Shown in pieces: positions 1 through 9,574 of a stretch of 64,000 nt of DNA. The stretch covers positions 62,001 through 126,000 of the forward strand of contig JAIOYW010000011.1 of NCBI GenBank assembly GCA_021740915.1, given 5' to 3'. Position 1 is the stretch's first letter; each line of letters opens with the position of its first letter. The stretch is from Ignavibacteriales bacterium (GTDB lineage Bacteria; Bacteroidota; Ignavibacteria; Ignavibacteriales; Melioribacteraceae). The notes under the pieces are model-generated. The model was not told the origin of the DNA and ran no database searches. It was given only the letters and a program-made list of their open reading frames with translations. A program made the position numbers and the translations under genes.

Positions 1-1129
1 ATGTGACACCATGGTCGGTGCTGCGCATAACCAGTCCATCATATCCTGCCGCATAAACCGAATTTCCCTTTGCCGTAATTGTATATAAACTCGTTCCGGG
101 GATATGTGTAAGCTGCTCCCAGGTATTCCCGAAATCAGAAGAATAGGCGGTTGTGCCACCATTCAATGAAACCCATACCCTATCTCCGATTCCATAAACG
201 GAATTACATGTGCCTCCGAATGGGGCATGAGTGGGTATCCAGTTCTGTCCACCATCGGTGGTCCTTACAATAACGCTTCCGTCATAAGCTGCGCCGCCAA
301 CTGAGATACCACTCATAGCGTCTCTCATATACATCGCGTTAAGATTCACATAAGTCCTGTTTTCTTCAGTCTGAGTGAGGAAAGTCCAGGTCGCACCGCT
401 ATCGGTTGATTTTAAATGGATTGACGGCTGAAGTCCGACAGAAGATCCCCATCCCGAAATATACACTGTGCTGGCATCTGCAAATCTGATAGCGCGGGCA
501 TCAGAGCGTGTATAATTAAATCCGCCAAGTGGCGGAACAGGGGCTTTTGCCCAAGTTGTACCATCGCTTGTAAACCAGAGATCAACAACGCCGACACCTC
601 CGCCACAGGCAACGCCATGGGAAGCATCATAAAAATCCATGTCTTCAAGATCGCTTGTAGTATTTGTAAATGCTAAAACCCAGGTTGAACCGCCATCGGT
701 AGTTTTATGAACTGTGGATGAACTCGAACTTGAGGAAAGCACCCATCCGGTATTCTCATCAATAAATTGAATGGCTTTAATATTTCCTAAAGCATCTGCA
801 ATTGTACTAACCTCCCAATTACCTCCGCCATTGGTGGTTTTAAGGATTGTAGCATTAGTGCCGCCCACAAAACCCAAATTCTCATTCACAAAGAAAACAG
901 CCGAAAAAGAATAAGAAATATCCTGATACTGATAATTAATACTCCAGGTGCGGGCTCCATCTGAGGTTTGAAAAACACTGCCGCTGCTTCCTACCTGCCA
1001 GCCATTGTTTTCATCAAGCATAAAATTGGCTGAAATTGAAGTGTTTGTCTGATGAACCGCGACACGCCACTGCGCAGAAGCTGTAATTGTAACAAATAAA
1101 AGAAACGATAACGTAAATAATCTTTTCAT
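1..1129 (-). CDS. Secreted Ycf48/BNR-type beta-propeller protein (3' end cut by window edge)
   Basis: An open frame of 376 codons runs off the left edge; its ATG is the complement of 1127-1129. The N-terminus is a signal peptide (hydrophobic stretch ending ASA-Q), so the product is exported. The body repeats the pattern K-T-T-[ND]-G-G-x-x-W followed by a G-W/G-x-V/A-G strand about every 45-50 residues, as in Ycf48-like/BNR beta-propellers. In this phylum such proteins often end in a T9SS sorting domain; the end is outside the window, so that cannot be checked. It lies 26 bp downstream of the barrel gene 1156-2619, as the probable last visible gene of the operon. The ligand is unknown. Confidence 0.85.
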   Translation of the reverse strand, partial: MKRLFTLSFLLFVTITASAQWRVAVHQTNTSISANFMLDENNGWQVGSSGSVFQTSDGARTWSINYQYQDISYSFSAVFFVNENLGFVGGTNATILKTTNGGGNWEVSTIADALGNIKAIQFIDENTGWVLSSSSSSSTVHKTTDGGSTWVLAFTNTTSDLEDMDFYDASHGVACGGGVGVVDLWFTSDGTTWAKAPVPPLGGFNYTRSDARAIRFADASTVYISGWGSSVGLQPSIHLKSTDSGATWTFLTQTEENRTYVNLNAMYMRDAMSGISVGGAAYDGSVIVRTTDGGQNWIPTHAPFGGTCNSVYGIGDRVWVSLNGGTTAYSSDFGNTWEQLTHIPGTSLYTITAKGNSVYAAGYDGLVMRSTDHGVT

Positions 1130-1155
1130 GACTACTCCCATGTATTTCTACTATA

Positions 1156-2619
1156 TTAAAAATTCAAAACTTTCAGAGCAAAAACAATATCGAACCATTC
1201 ACGGTTAATTGATCCTGATGATGGTTTTAAGCTGCTGAAACTGGAATAAAATTCTAGGTCATAACCATCCAGAATTTCGATTGATGCACCCACCGAGAAT
1301 AAATTAAATGTTGCATCCTTTCCCCCAAAAACAAAATCGTTTTCGATTTTCGAGAAATTATACCCGCATCTAACTGATATCCTCCTGCTTATTTCATACT
1401 CTGCACCGAATTTGAAATTATGATCGAAAGAGGTTGCAGAATAATAGCGGCTGTCGATATATTTGGAGGAATCACCGCTAAGCGATGCAATATTATAATC
1501 AGCCGAGAACAGCATGTCTGATGTAACATTATAAGACATACCCAATCCGGCAGTTAACTGATTAATATCCCACTCCCACAGAAGCAGATTTCGATAAGGG
1601 TTTTTTGACCATGATTTATTAAGCGCATATTCAGTATTCAGACCGAGAGTCAAATCCTGATAGGCATAATACTTAGCTGATGCACGCAGATCATAATGAT
1701 AAAGTCTGACTTCACCTTCCTCAAACTCCTTGAAGGATTGATTATCTTTGACATAAGGAATCAATATCATTTCAACTGCATTTCTAAGTGTTCCGGAAGC
1801 GGCAATTTCAAGTTTCTCAAAAGGAATTGCATGGAGCTGAAGACTGTAATGATCAATATCCCTTTGGATCTTATCGCTCACACTTCCCGATCTTTTCATG
1901 ATGGAATAAGTATCCCCGCGGTAATAAAAATTTTCAACATCAAGCAGATCTTCACTTTCCGCCACAATTTTTTCCTGGTAATCGATCAAGGCATAATTTG
2001 CCGCAAACGTAAAATCATCGGTTATCTGGTATGCAAGACCGGCATTAAATCCAACTTCACGAAGATGTGATTCTGAACGGGTATATATATTCTTCAATCC
2101 ATTCAAAATACCATAGCTTGCCGCAGCACCAGCCTGCAAACCCGGGAGTAATTCAAAACTGTACATAAAATTCACATAAGGTCCATCGTATTTTATGTCC
2201 CCTCTGGTTGTATCAGTGAAGAAAAAAGCTCCTCCAAAGTAAGGATCATGTGTCAGCGACCGGCTCACTCCTTTGCGATTTTCGAAACGGTAAATTGTTT
2301 CGCCTAAAAATGTGCCGTCAGTCCCGAGTGTTTTAATTCCTTTGAAAGCAAGATTATAATTATTCTCTCTTCCCGGTGAAAACCGCTTTTTATAATCTCC
2401 CCAGGAATTATTAGTCGAGGGGATCATCCGCAGCCAGGAAACTTTCTCATCATTATACAACCAAGCTGGATTGCCTGCATAATTGTACGGAGTCAAGTCA
2501 TTATCCTCATCAATCAATGCGTTTGAAACATTTCCCATCGATAAACTCCGAAGAGATTGACTAAAAGAGCTCTGCACAATAAGCAGGGATAATATAATGC
2601 CTGATACAATTTTTAACAT
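1156..2619 (-). CDS. Outer-membrane beta-barrel protein, DUF6850-like
   Basis: The 487-residue protein has a signal peptide (residues 1-20, ending SSFSQ) followed by the LRSLSMGN segment common at the start of small Bacteroidota outer-membrane barrels. Alternating aromatic/polar strands fill the rest (for example LTLGLNTEYAL, KFGAEYEI) and the protein ends in a terminal strand with a final F. No enzyme motif is visible. The length and the partners (TonB receptor, lamin-tail lipoprotein, DUF4857-like protein) match loci carrying the DUF6850 barrel family, but I assign that family by resemblance only. It is 18 bp downstream of the DUF4857-like gene and probably co-transcribed. Role inferred: outer-membrane channel or receptor partner. 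Confidence 0.75.
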   Translation of the reverse strand: MLKIVSGIILSLLIVQSSFSQSLRSLSMGNVSNALIDEDNDLTPYNYAGNPAWLYNDEKVSWLRMIPSTNNSWGDYKKRFSPGRENNYNLAFKGIKTLGTDGTFLGETIYRFENRKGVSRSLTHDPYFGGAFFFTDTTRGDIKYDGPYVNFMYSFELLPGLQAGAAASYGILNGLKNIYTRSESHLREVGFNAGLAYQITDDFTFAANYALIDYQEKIVAESEDLLDVENFYYRGDTYSIMKRSGSVSDKIQRDIDHYSLQLHAIPFEKLEIAASGTLRNAVEMILIPYVKDNQSFKEFEEGEVRLYHYDLRASAKYYAYQDLTLGLNTEYALNKSWSKNPYRNLLLWEWDINQLTAGLGMSYNVTSDMLFSADYNIASLSGDSSKYIDSRYYSATSFDHNFKFGAEYEISRRISVRCGYNFSKIENDFVFGGKDATFNLFSVGASIEILDGYDLEFYSSFSSLKPSSGSINREWFDIVFALKVLNF

Positions 2620-2637
2620 AATATTTGCAACTCCGGG

Positions 2638-3876
2638 TTACTCAACGTTTTTAATTAGTATTATTGCTATTAACCCATAGATTCCCGTAAACGCTGCGAT
2701 CAAAACATCGAAATAATTAAATCCATTTGCAGCTTTTCTTTTTCTTAATATAATAAAAGCGAGTACTGCCGATATTATGAGGCCCCAGACTGACTGAATT
2801 CCTGAGTGATTGAAGAAAATATCGAACACGCCGCTTTTGGGTTCTTCAAAACTCAAAGAAAACGGAAATATCAGATTAAATGCAGAGATCGCCGCATCCT
2901 TTGAACCATCATAAAACTTATAATCGATTGCTTTAATTAATTTGTTGTTTCTGTCAGTTGCATAATTGGCAGTTGCCGTATCATTCTCGATTATCAGATT
3001 TCTGACTAAATAATCCCCCATATATACGAATCTGTTCATAGTATGATCGTATTTGTCAATTGGCATCTCAAGAAATTTATAATCATCGTAGAGGATATAA
3101 TATATCTTGTTATCTGTAGAAATTGCGATACCATAAAAATTCCGGAGATTGTTCTCCATCATCATGATAAATTTAATATTTACCCCTTCCGGATTCTTAG
3201 TGTACTTCACGAAGGGTTTACCTTTAACCATTTTTAGCTGGAAAAGCTTATTATCAGAGTCGATGACAAAATATCCCTCATCGAATGGCTTCATTGTAGA
3301 TGGATTGCCTGCAATAAGTTTTGAAGGGAAATTGAATCCCGCTTTCAGCATCGCATCAGTAAAGATTTTACTTTTTGCAGCATCATTCTCATTGGTTTTT
3401 GAATCAATAAATGTTATTCCGTTCTCATCAATTCTAAAAAAATCATCGAGCATCGTCAGACGAACGCGGCCGGATTGTGATTCCATTAGAGGAAACAATT
3501 GAATCCACCGGGAGCTGATGACGTCGGGTCCCACCCTCAAAGAAATCCGGTGCAGGCGAAGTGAATCGAGGTCCATCTTTTCGCCGTTAATGCTGTCTGG
3601 TAATATATTTTCGTAAAGCAATTGGCGGTAATTGCTTGCGGGGAGGTATAATTCCCACTCGTTCCTCGAATAATTCCTGCCGGCTTCGTCTTTCCATGCG
3701 AAACCGTCAGCAGATTTACCTCCAATAAGAAACTGACTTAGAACCGGACTGTATCCAATTAATGGTTTGGAAACAGGCTTGTCAAATTTTAGCCAGTAAA
3801 AATCGGGGAGGTAATTCGCCAATACAAAAACAATAGAAACGAGAACTAAAATTCTTCCGAGTTTTGAGATTGTCAT
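2638..3876 (-). CDS. DUF4857-like membrane-anchored protein
   Basis: The protein is 412 residues. A single N-terminal membrane segment (residues 8-26) is followed by a large extracytoplasmic region with repeated short beta-strand patterns (GYFVIDSDNKLFQLK, IAISTDNKIYYILYDD) suggesting a propeller-like fold. Two more hydrophobic segments lie near the C-terminus (about 358-375 and 387-407). The layout and its position after an ABC permease resemble DUF4857 proteins of Bacteroidota. Its ATG overlaps the permease stop by four bases (ATGA), a sign of translational coupling. It is probably an accessory subunit of the ABC transporter; substrate unknown. Confidence 0.7.
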   Translation of the reverse strand: MTISKLGRILVLVSIVFVLANYLPDFYWLKFDKPVSKPLIGYSPVLSQFLIGGKSADGFAWKDEAGRNYSRNEWELYLPASNYRQLLYENILPDSINGEKMDLDSLRLHRISLRVGPDVISSRWIQLFPLMESQSGRVRLTMLDDFFRIDENGITFIDSKTNENDAAKSKIFTDAMLKAGFNFPSKLIAGNPSTMKPFDEGYFVIDSDNKLFQLKMVKGKPFVKYTKNPEGVNIKFIMMMENNLRNFYGIAISTDNKIYYILYDDYKFLEMPIDKYDHTMNRFVYMGDYLVRNLIIENDTATANYATDRNNKLIKAIDYKFYDGSKDAAISAFNLIFPFSLSFEEPKSGVFDIFFNHSGIQSVWGLIISAVLAFIILRKRKAANGFNYFDVLIAAFTGIYGLIAIILIKNVE

Positions 3877-4535
3877 TTTATTCCTCTCTTAAAATTGTAA
3901 CCGGTTAATATTGTCCAGAAAGGAATGATAAACGTTACAATTGTTAATAAAAGCAGTGCGGAAAAAGTAAAATCGCCGGTTGTAAATAAAATTGAGATCA
4001 AAGCGATTGAAGTAATAATCAATGTGATTCTTCTGGACCAGACTGGTTCTACAAAAATTGAACCAATTGCAAAGTAAACAGCGAATCCGGAGAGAATCCA
4101 GGGATAAATTGTCGTGAGCATATCTGAAACTATTTCAGAAGGGAAATAAATGCCTGTGATAATTGTGAGAAATATTTCGATGAAGAGAAAAAGCAGACCG
4201 ATCAGAACAAATCCTGCAAACAGCATCTGAATAAGGATTTTATTTTCTTTAACTGGCAGATGCAAAGTGAGTTTCAATCGTGACTGCAATGCTTCGGGTG
4301 CATACTGTGCAATTCCTACAATAAAACCAATAACCAGCGGGATATACTGCAGGTCGCTGAAAAACTTATATTTCCTGAAAATAATAACACTCCACATTGT
4401 CTTAGCTTCATTAAATTCAATCTGTTTGCTTACAGTCATCCAGATATAAACTAAAACAAGCAAACTGACCAGCAGCATGGCTATGTAAGCCCACCTGACC
4501 TTTAACCATTCTTTGTATAATATTGCCTTAAACAT
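3873..4535 (-). CDS. ABC transporter permease
   Basis: The product is about 220 residues with six hydrophobic segments (starting near residue 18, with others around 65-85, 110-135, 145-165, 175-190 and 195-212), typical of an ABC-2 type permease without an enzymatic domain. I start it at the ATG complementing 4533-4535 (MFKAILYKEWLKVRW), one base after the ATPase stop and preceded by AGGGAA. A longer frame to 4610 would run into the ATPase coding sequence. KEWxKxRW at the N-terminus is characteristic of this permease class. It pairs with the ATPase at 4537-5424. Confidence 0.85.
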   Translation of the reverse strand: MFKAILYKEWLKVRWAYIAMLLVSLLVLVYIWMTVSKQIEFNEAKTMWSVIIFRKYKFFSDLQYIPLVIGFIVGIAQYAPEALQSRLKLTLHLPVKENKILIQMLFAGFVLIGLLFLFIEIFLTIITGIYFPSEIVSDMLTTIYPWILSGFAVYFAIGSIFVEPVWSRRITLIITSIALISILFTTGDFTFSALLLLTIVTFIIPFWTILTGYNFKRGIK

Positions 4536-4536
4536 T

Positions 4537-5424
4537 TTAATATTTCCCTGTAATTCCAATGAAAGCATCTTCGAGCGACATGCTTTCAAGTTTAAGATTA
4601 GTAAATGCAATTCCTTTTTGAGTCAGATATTCACTTACCTCCGATTCGCTTGCAAAAGTATAAATCACACAGTGTCCTTTGATGTTTTCAAAGTTCCTGA
4701 CTAAATCATCTTTTTCAAGATTGAGATGAGCCTCCTGTGTGGTGAAATTAAACTGTCTGAAATTCTTCTGGAATTCCTTTACGGGCATTGTCAGCAGAAC
4801 AGAATTGTAATCGATTATTACGCAGTCATCAAGAAAATTTTCAAGATCCTGAATTATGTGGGAGGTTATAAAAATAGTTTTGCCTTCGGCTTTTGCATAT
4901 TCCGACAAATAATCAATAAAAAGCCTGCGATAACCTGCATCAAGTCCCATTGAATAATCATCAAGGATCAGCAAATCCGGATCCTGCGCAAGCAGCAGAC
5001 CAAGTGCAACCTGGGAACGCTGACCACACGACATTTTCGAAATTCTTTGCCCCTGAGTAACTTTTAATTTTGACATTAATTCCCAATATGGTTCTTTCTT
5101 CCATTTGGGATAAAACTGAGAATAAAATTTTTCGATCTGAACGATATTCATAAAATCGTATTGAATATGTCCCTCAATCAAAAATCCAACTCTTGCCTTT
5201 GTTTCAGGGCTGAGTTTGTAGGAATCCTCCCCGAACATAAGACACTGACCTGAAGCCGGTTTTAGAAAACCGTTCAGGATATTAATAGTGGTAGTTTTAC
5301 CCGTTCCATTTTTACCCAGTAAACCAAAAATGCTTCCCTTCTTAATACTGAAGTTCAGGTTTTCGTAAACGAGTTTCTTACCATAATAATGCGTAAGATT
5401 TTTTACTTCAACAACATTTTCCAT
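4537..5424 (-). CDS. ABC transporter ATP-binding protein
   Basis: A 295-residue ATPase. Walker A is GLLGKNGTGKTTT (about residues 34-46), the signature is a degenerate KMSCGQRSQ (about 135) rather than LSGGQ, Walker B is DLLILDDYSMGLDA, and the H-loop is TSHII. A C-terminal extension of about 80 residues follows the nucleotide-binding domain, as in ABC-2/NatA-type exporters. It is 12 bp downstream of the lamin-tail lipoprotein gene and one base upstream of its permease. It would energise transport by the 3873-4535 permease; direction is probably export, substrate unknown. The cysteine in the signature motif is unusual but occurs in this subgroup. Confidence 0.9.
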   Translation of the reverse strand: MENVVEVKNLTHYYGKKLVYENLNFSIKKGSIFGLLGKNGTGKTTTINILNGFLKPASGQCLMFGEDSYKLSPETKARVGFLIEGHIQYDFMNIVQIEKFYSQFYPKWKKEPYWELMSKLKVTQGQRISKMSCGQRSQVALGLLLAQDPDLLILDDYSMGLDAGYRRLFIDYLSEYAKAEGKTIFITSHIIQDLENFLDDCVIIDYNSVLLTMPVKEFQKNFRQFNFTTQEAHLNLEKDDLVRNFENIKGHCVIYTFASESEVSEYLTQKGIAFTNLKLESMSLEDAFIGITGKY

Positions 5425-5436
5425 TAAATATTCCCT

Positions 5437-6531
5437 TTATTTTTGTTTTCCGGGTGTTGGCGCCGGAATTATTTCCCAATCGAGAGAAGAGTCATTTGTA
5501 TCTTCACCCGGTTCGCGTCTCTGCATAGCTTGTCCGCCGTATCTTGGCGGACTTAAAGCAAATCCGCGGTCAATTCTGTCATCAAGTGTTTGAACGCTGG
5601 CTGGATTAGACTGATATTCAACGCCATCAATGATCGTTGAAATATCAATTCCATCCGTCCAGGAAGTATCAGCGCCGGATGCAACGACGATAACATCGGA
5701 GACAAGATTTATAAGAAAATCTACTGTCCTGTCCGACCTTAAGTTGATTAGATTCGAAACATTTGGATTATCAATATCAGTGGTTGAATACTGATTATAG
5801 AATTCCCAGTCAGACTGACTGAGATCAATACTGCTTGCAAGTGAGTTCTTATGATTTACTGCATCTGATGCGAGCACCATAAATTGACCTGGCTGAATCG
5901 GATGAGATTTTTCACCGGGACTTCCCGGAAATTTAAAGATATAAGTTACCCCATCCATGTCACCATCTGCACCTTCATCAGCTCCCGGTCCCATACCATC
6001 ACTATTTCCCGAGACGCGCATAACGATGAACCCGTCAAGATATTTGACGGAATCGCTCGAATTGTAAATCTCGATATACTGATCATAAAAGAAAAATATA
6101 TTATTTAGCGGACCGCTGGCATAAATCTCATTAATAGAAATGCCTGAACTTGAGATTGGTTTAGCATAAACAGTATCGCTGAAATCCATACCCGGGGAAA
6201 CTGTTATATTCTTTAAATTTGCTATTAAGAGGATATTAGGATCATCGGGATGGGGCATACGAACTGAGATATTATAATCGGAGGCGGGGAGTCCCGGACA
6301 ATATAAAAGTCCATTAATATCTGTGGCTTTTATCTGGATTCCATACTCGCTACTCAAAATAACTTTTGCATTACTGAGGGGTAAATAAGCGGGATTTAAA
6401 CTATCCGCAGACGAATTATATAATGCGGTAAAACTTATTACAGCATTCCCATCATGCATTGTCGGTGGCTTTTCTTCGCATCCGAATAATGCAATTAATA
6501 AAAAGATTGATATGAAAGCTTTTGTTTTCAT
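5437..6531 (-). CDS. Lipoprotein with lamin-tail domain (DUF4876-like)
   Basis: About 364 residues. The N-terminus MKTKAFISIFLLIALFGC is a lipoprotein signal with lipobox L-F-G-C, so the mature protein is lipid-anchored. A transthyretin-like segment (VRMPHPDD region) precedes a lamin-tail-like domain (INEIYASGPLNNIFFFYDQYIEI, followed by VKYLDGFIVMRV). The C-terminal WEIIPAPTPGKQK is a frequent lamin-tail ending. The family resembles DUF4876. A start at 6543 is possible (it overlaps the TonB receptor stop), but 6531 gives a standard lipoprotein signal. It sits directly after the TonB receptor, as expected for a surface lipoprotein cooperating with it. Confidence 0.75.
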   Translation of the reverse strand: MKTKAFISIFLLIALFGCEEKPPTMHDGNAVISFTALYNSSADSLNPAYLPLSNAKVILSSEYGIQIKATDINGLLYCPGLPASDYNISVRMPHPDDPNILLIANLKNITVSPGMDFSDTVYAKPISSSGISINEIYASGPLNNIFFFYDQYIEIYNSSDSVKYLDGFIVMRVSGNSDGMGPGADEGADGDMDGVTYIFKFPGSPGEKSHPIQPGQFMVLASDAVNHKNSLASSIDLSQSDWEFYNQYSTTDIDNPNVSNLINLRSDRTVDFLINLVSDVIVVASGADTSWTDGIDISTIIDGVEYQSNPASVQTLDDRIDRGFALSPPRYGGQAMQRREPGEDTNDSSLDWEIIPAPTPGKQK

Positions 6532-6542
6532 ATTCAACTCCA

Positions 6543-9503
6543 TTAAAAGAAATTATCTAAAATCATACTGAACTCAATACCATACGATAGCGATGGATTG
6601 CGTATTTCTTCGGCAGCCTGCGTCGGCGTACTCATGTAACGATATATAGCATCATCGTCGAGGAAATTATTAACATAGAATGAGATTTCGGCACCCGGGA
6701 ACAACGACTTGCTAATGTTAAGATTAAAAAGCCATTTATTTGGTCTGGTTTTAATAGCCCGGTCGAAATAATACGCCGTCAGTTCTGTTTCATTAAGCCT
6801 CGAAATATCGAGCGGTGTTTGTGAAAGTGACTGCCGCCTCTCTGAAACAAGCTGCTCAACTCTTAATGTAACCCAGATCCCCAGACGCTGATTTGTATAT
6901 TTCACATAATAGTTTAATTGAAATCTGTCGTTCCAGTTTGTACCGGCAGGATAAGTCCAGCCTAACAAAGTATCAACTCCAAGCGACTCAAGCGAGTAAT
7001 TAGGATACTGACCTCTTGAAGTATCAGGCAAATTTGAATAGTATCTGGCATTGTTTCCGTACTTCAGGAAGTTATAAGAACCAACCAATTGAAATTCCAT
7101 ATTGAGAGGTTTTATTCTCTTTGTACGAAGTGAAAACTCGACACCTTTGCTGAAATTATACCCCAGGTTTGCTGCAACTGTATATTCATCTATAAAATAC
7201 GCGACTTTACCTGAGTTGATCGAACCAATGTAAAAAACCGGCATATCAAGAGATTTCGGATCCTGGTTTCGTTTTTTATAATATGCTGATACTGATATCC
7301 CGAGAATATCCGATATTTTTTGGTCGTAAGCTATTTCATATTGAGTTTCCCGGTACCCTTTTAATTCAGTTGCCCTTTTATCGTAACGGAAATAATATGT
7401 CAGACTATCGATAGGACTTCTCCACTTTGTCACATCCTCAGGTGGATAAACCTGGCTCATCGATGGTGATTTACTGGTAGTTCCCGCACTAAGGCGAAGC
7501 TGATTATACTGAGAGAAATAAATCATCAGGTTAGCACGAGGATTAAAAAACGTACCCTGATGCGAATTGACAAGATCACCATCACCCCAGAGACCGGATA
7601 AATTGAACGCATACGGCCGGTACATTTCATATCTTAATCCGAGAGTTAGATTAAAATCGTAAAAGAAATTTCCGGTCAGTTTGTCCTCGGCATAAACACT
7701 CATTAAAAGTTGACCCGGAATATCGTTGAAGCTATAAGGTCTTCTGCCTGATTCCACACCATATATACTGAAGAGTGTGTCAAAAACGATTCCCTCTCCG
7801 GTATTAGCGTTATACTGAGGGTCCATCCCGAACATAAATTTATGAATAATATCGCCTGTATAGAATACCCTGCTCCATTCTACCCTGCCGCCGATAGTCC
7901 ATTCTATTCCTTTCGTTTCAACTTTTCCAAGGTATGTCGAAACTGTGTCGCCATTTGGAAGCACCCGTAAATCAGACTGAACAAGGCGCGATTTCATAGA
8001 ATTTTCGCGATGCATGGTTGCGAATAAATTAAAATCGAACAGCGAGACTCCATCCTCCGGTTTGAATTTTCCCCATGTAGCCAGCCCGAGAGTAAATCCG
8101 CGGTTATAGTTTTTTGTTTTTTGGACGTCACCCCGGGGTTCTTCTTCATCATAAATTGTCTGGAAATTAAATTTATGATTCAGGTTCAGGGCATTATCGA
8201 AGTAATTTCCCGAAAGCACTGTCTGCCCGGTAAGGCGCAGGTATTCATCCCCGGTTTTTCTGATATCCCTTTCGCTCTGTGCAAGGTTGAGATTATAGCT
8301 GAGTCCATAATCATTCAGCAAAAATCCCCCTCCAAGATTACCTTCACGGGTATCAGGATTATTTTTAAATTTAAACCTGTGGGGTGACTTCCCGATTTTT
8401 GTCTGTACATTAATAACGCCTGCGGTAACATCACCATAACGAACCGAAGGAAGTCCTGTTACAACTTCAATTGATTCGATATTGTCAGCCGGAATCCTTC
8501 TTAAATCGACTCCGGCGCCCATATTCGAAGATCCGAATTTGGAGCCGCTGAGTTTTTCAAACTGAAGATTAGCGTTATTGCTCATTGGTACGCCATCAAC
8601 AACCACCAAAGTACCAAAAGCCGATAGCTGATCGCCTTCATCTCCGCGAATCGCAATTTGCGAAGTTTTGCCGAGACCCGGATTATCAGTTTTTTGAACA
8701 CCCGGAACCAGATCAAGAACATCTTTCAGGCTCGATGCCTGATAATGTTCAATTTCTCCGCTGCTAATAATTGTCTTGGTGTTAACATCTTTAGGAAGCA
8801 GATCGGTTGTCCCGACAACTTCAATTCCACCAATCTGGAACGCTGACGATCTGATCGTGATATTAACTTCGACCTTCTTGCCCGGAAGAATTACTATTTT
8901 CTCAGAATATTTTTCGTAACAGACAAAAGAAACTTCAAGAGTATATGTTCCCGGCTTAACGTTCCTGATTGAATAATATCCTTTTGAATCAGAGGCTGTT
9001 CCTATACCGAGTTCTTTAATAATAATGTTTGCCCCTATCAGACATTCCCCAGTCTCATCTTTGATTTTCCCGAATACTTCGCCGGTCCTCTCATCAATTT
9101 TATTTTTGCGGGCTAAGGCTATTTTATTAGCCTGAAATTCAAAAAAACTGATCTGATGCGGTTCGAGCAGTCCGGTCAGTATTTCATGAACTGCCTTACC
9201 TTCAGCAAAATAGTTTATTCCGTCGATATCAAGCAGCTCATCATCGTAGATAAAGGTCAGATTGGACTTATGCTGTATTTCCTTTAGTACTTCAATTAAG
9301 TTGGCGCCTGCCACTGTGATGGAAATTTTAGCAGAAAGTCCCTGAATCCTCATATTGGATATTGTGATAGATTGCATCACCGGGAGAGCAAAACCTCTGG
9401 GTGAAGCTGATATCTCGGTGAGATAATAATCTTCCTGCTGCCCGTTAAGCGGTAAGGAAAATAGAAGAGTTAATACAACTGTCAGATAGTTTAAGTATTT
9501 CAT
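6543..9503 (-). CDS. TonB-dependent receptor with STN signalling domain
   Basis: The 986-residue protein has, in order, a signal peptide (1-21), an STN domain (about 55-120) that in FecA-type receptors contacts the FecR anti-sigma factor, a carboxypeptidase-like beta-sandwich (about 140-225), a plug domain (about 235-370; LKDVLDLVPGVQKTD, SIEVVTGLPSVRYGD) and a 22-strand-type barrel ending in F. Upstream genes encode FecR and an ECF sigma factor, so ligand binding is inferred to induce its own operon by cell-surface signalling. The downstream ABC transporter and lipoprotein suggest iron-complex, cofactor or peptide traffic, but the ligand cannot be read from sequence. Confidence 0.93.
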   Translation of the reverse strand: MKYLNYLTVVLTLLFSLPLNGQQEDYYLTEISASPRGFALPVMQSITISNMRIQGLSAKISITVAGANLIEVLKEIQHKSNLTFIYDDELLDIDGINYFAEGKAVHEILTGLLEPHQISFFEFQANKIALARKNKIDERTGEVFGKIKDETGECLIGANIIIKELGIGTASDSKGYYSIRNVKPGTYTLEVSFVCYEKYSEKIVILPGKKVEVNITIRSSAFQIGGIEVVGTTDLLPKDVNTKTIISSGEIEHYQASSLKDVLDLVPGVQKTDNPGLGKTSQIAIRGDEGDQLSAFGTLVVVDGVPMSNNANLQFEKLSGSKFGSSNMGAGVDLRRIPADNIESIEVVTGLPSVRYGDVTAGVINVQTKIGKSPHRFKFKNNPDTREGNLGGGFLLNDYGLSYNLNLAQSERDIRKTGDEYLRLTGQTVLSGNYFDNALNLNHKFNFQTIYDEEEPRGDVQKTKNYNRGFTLGLATWGKFKPEDGVSLFDFNLFATMHRENSMKSRLVQSDLRVLPNGDTVSTYLGKVETKGIEWTIGGRVEWSRVFYTGDIIHKFMFGMDPQYNANTGEGIVFDTLFSIYGVESGRRPYSFNDIPGQLLMSVYAEDKLTGNFFYDFNLTLGLRYEMYRPYAFNLSGLWGDGDLVNSHQGTFFNPRANLMIYFSQYNQLRLSAGTTSKSPSMSQVYPPEDVTKWRSPIDSLTYYFRYDKRATELKGYRETQYEIAYDQKISDILGISVSAYYKKRNQDPKSLDMPVFYIGSINSGKVAYFIDEYTVAANLGYNFSKGVEFSLRTKRIKPLNMEFQLVGSYNFLKYGNNARYYSNLPDTSRGQYPNYSLESLGVDTLLGWTYPAGTNWNDRFQLNYYVKYTNQRLGIWVTLRVEQLVSERRQSLSQTPLDISRLNETELTAYYFDRAIKTRPNKWLFNLNISKSLFPGAEISFYVNNFLDDDAIYRYMSTPTQAAEEIRNPSLSYGIEFSMILDNFF

Positions 9504-9574
9504 TTTTCTCTTCGCTGAATTTTCTGAACAAATGAAATTTGGCTATAGAATAAATTCGTTTTAACCAAGCGATT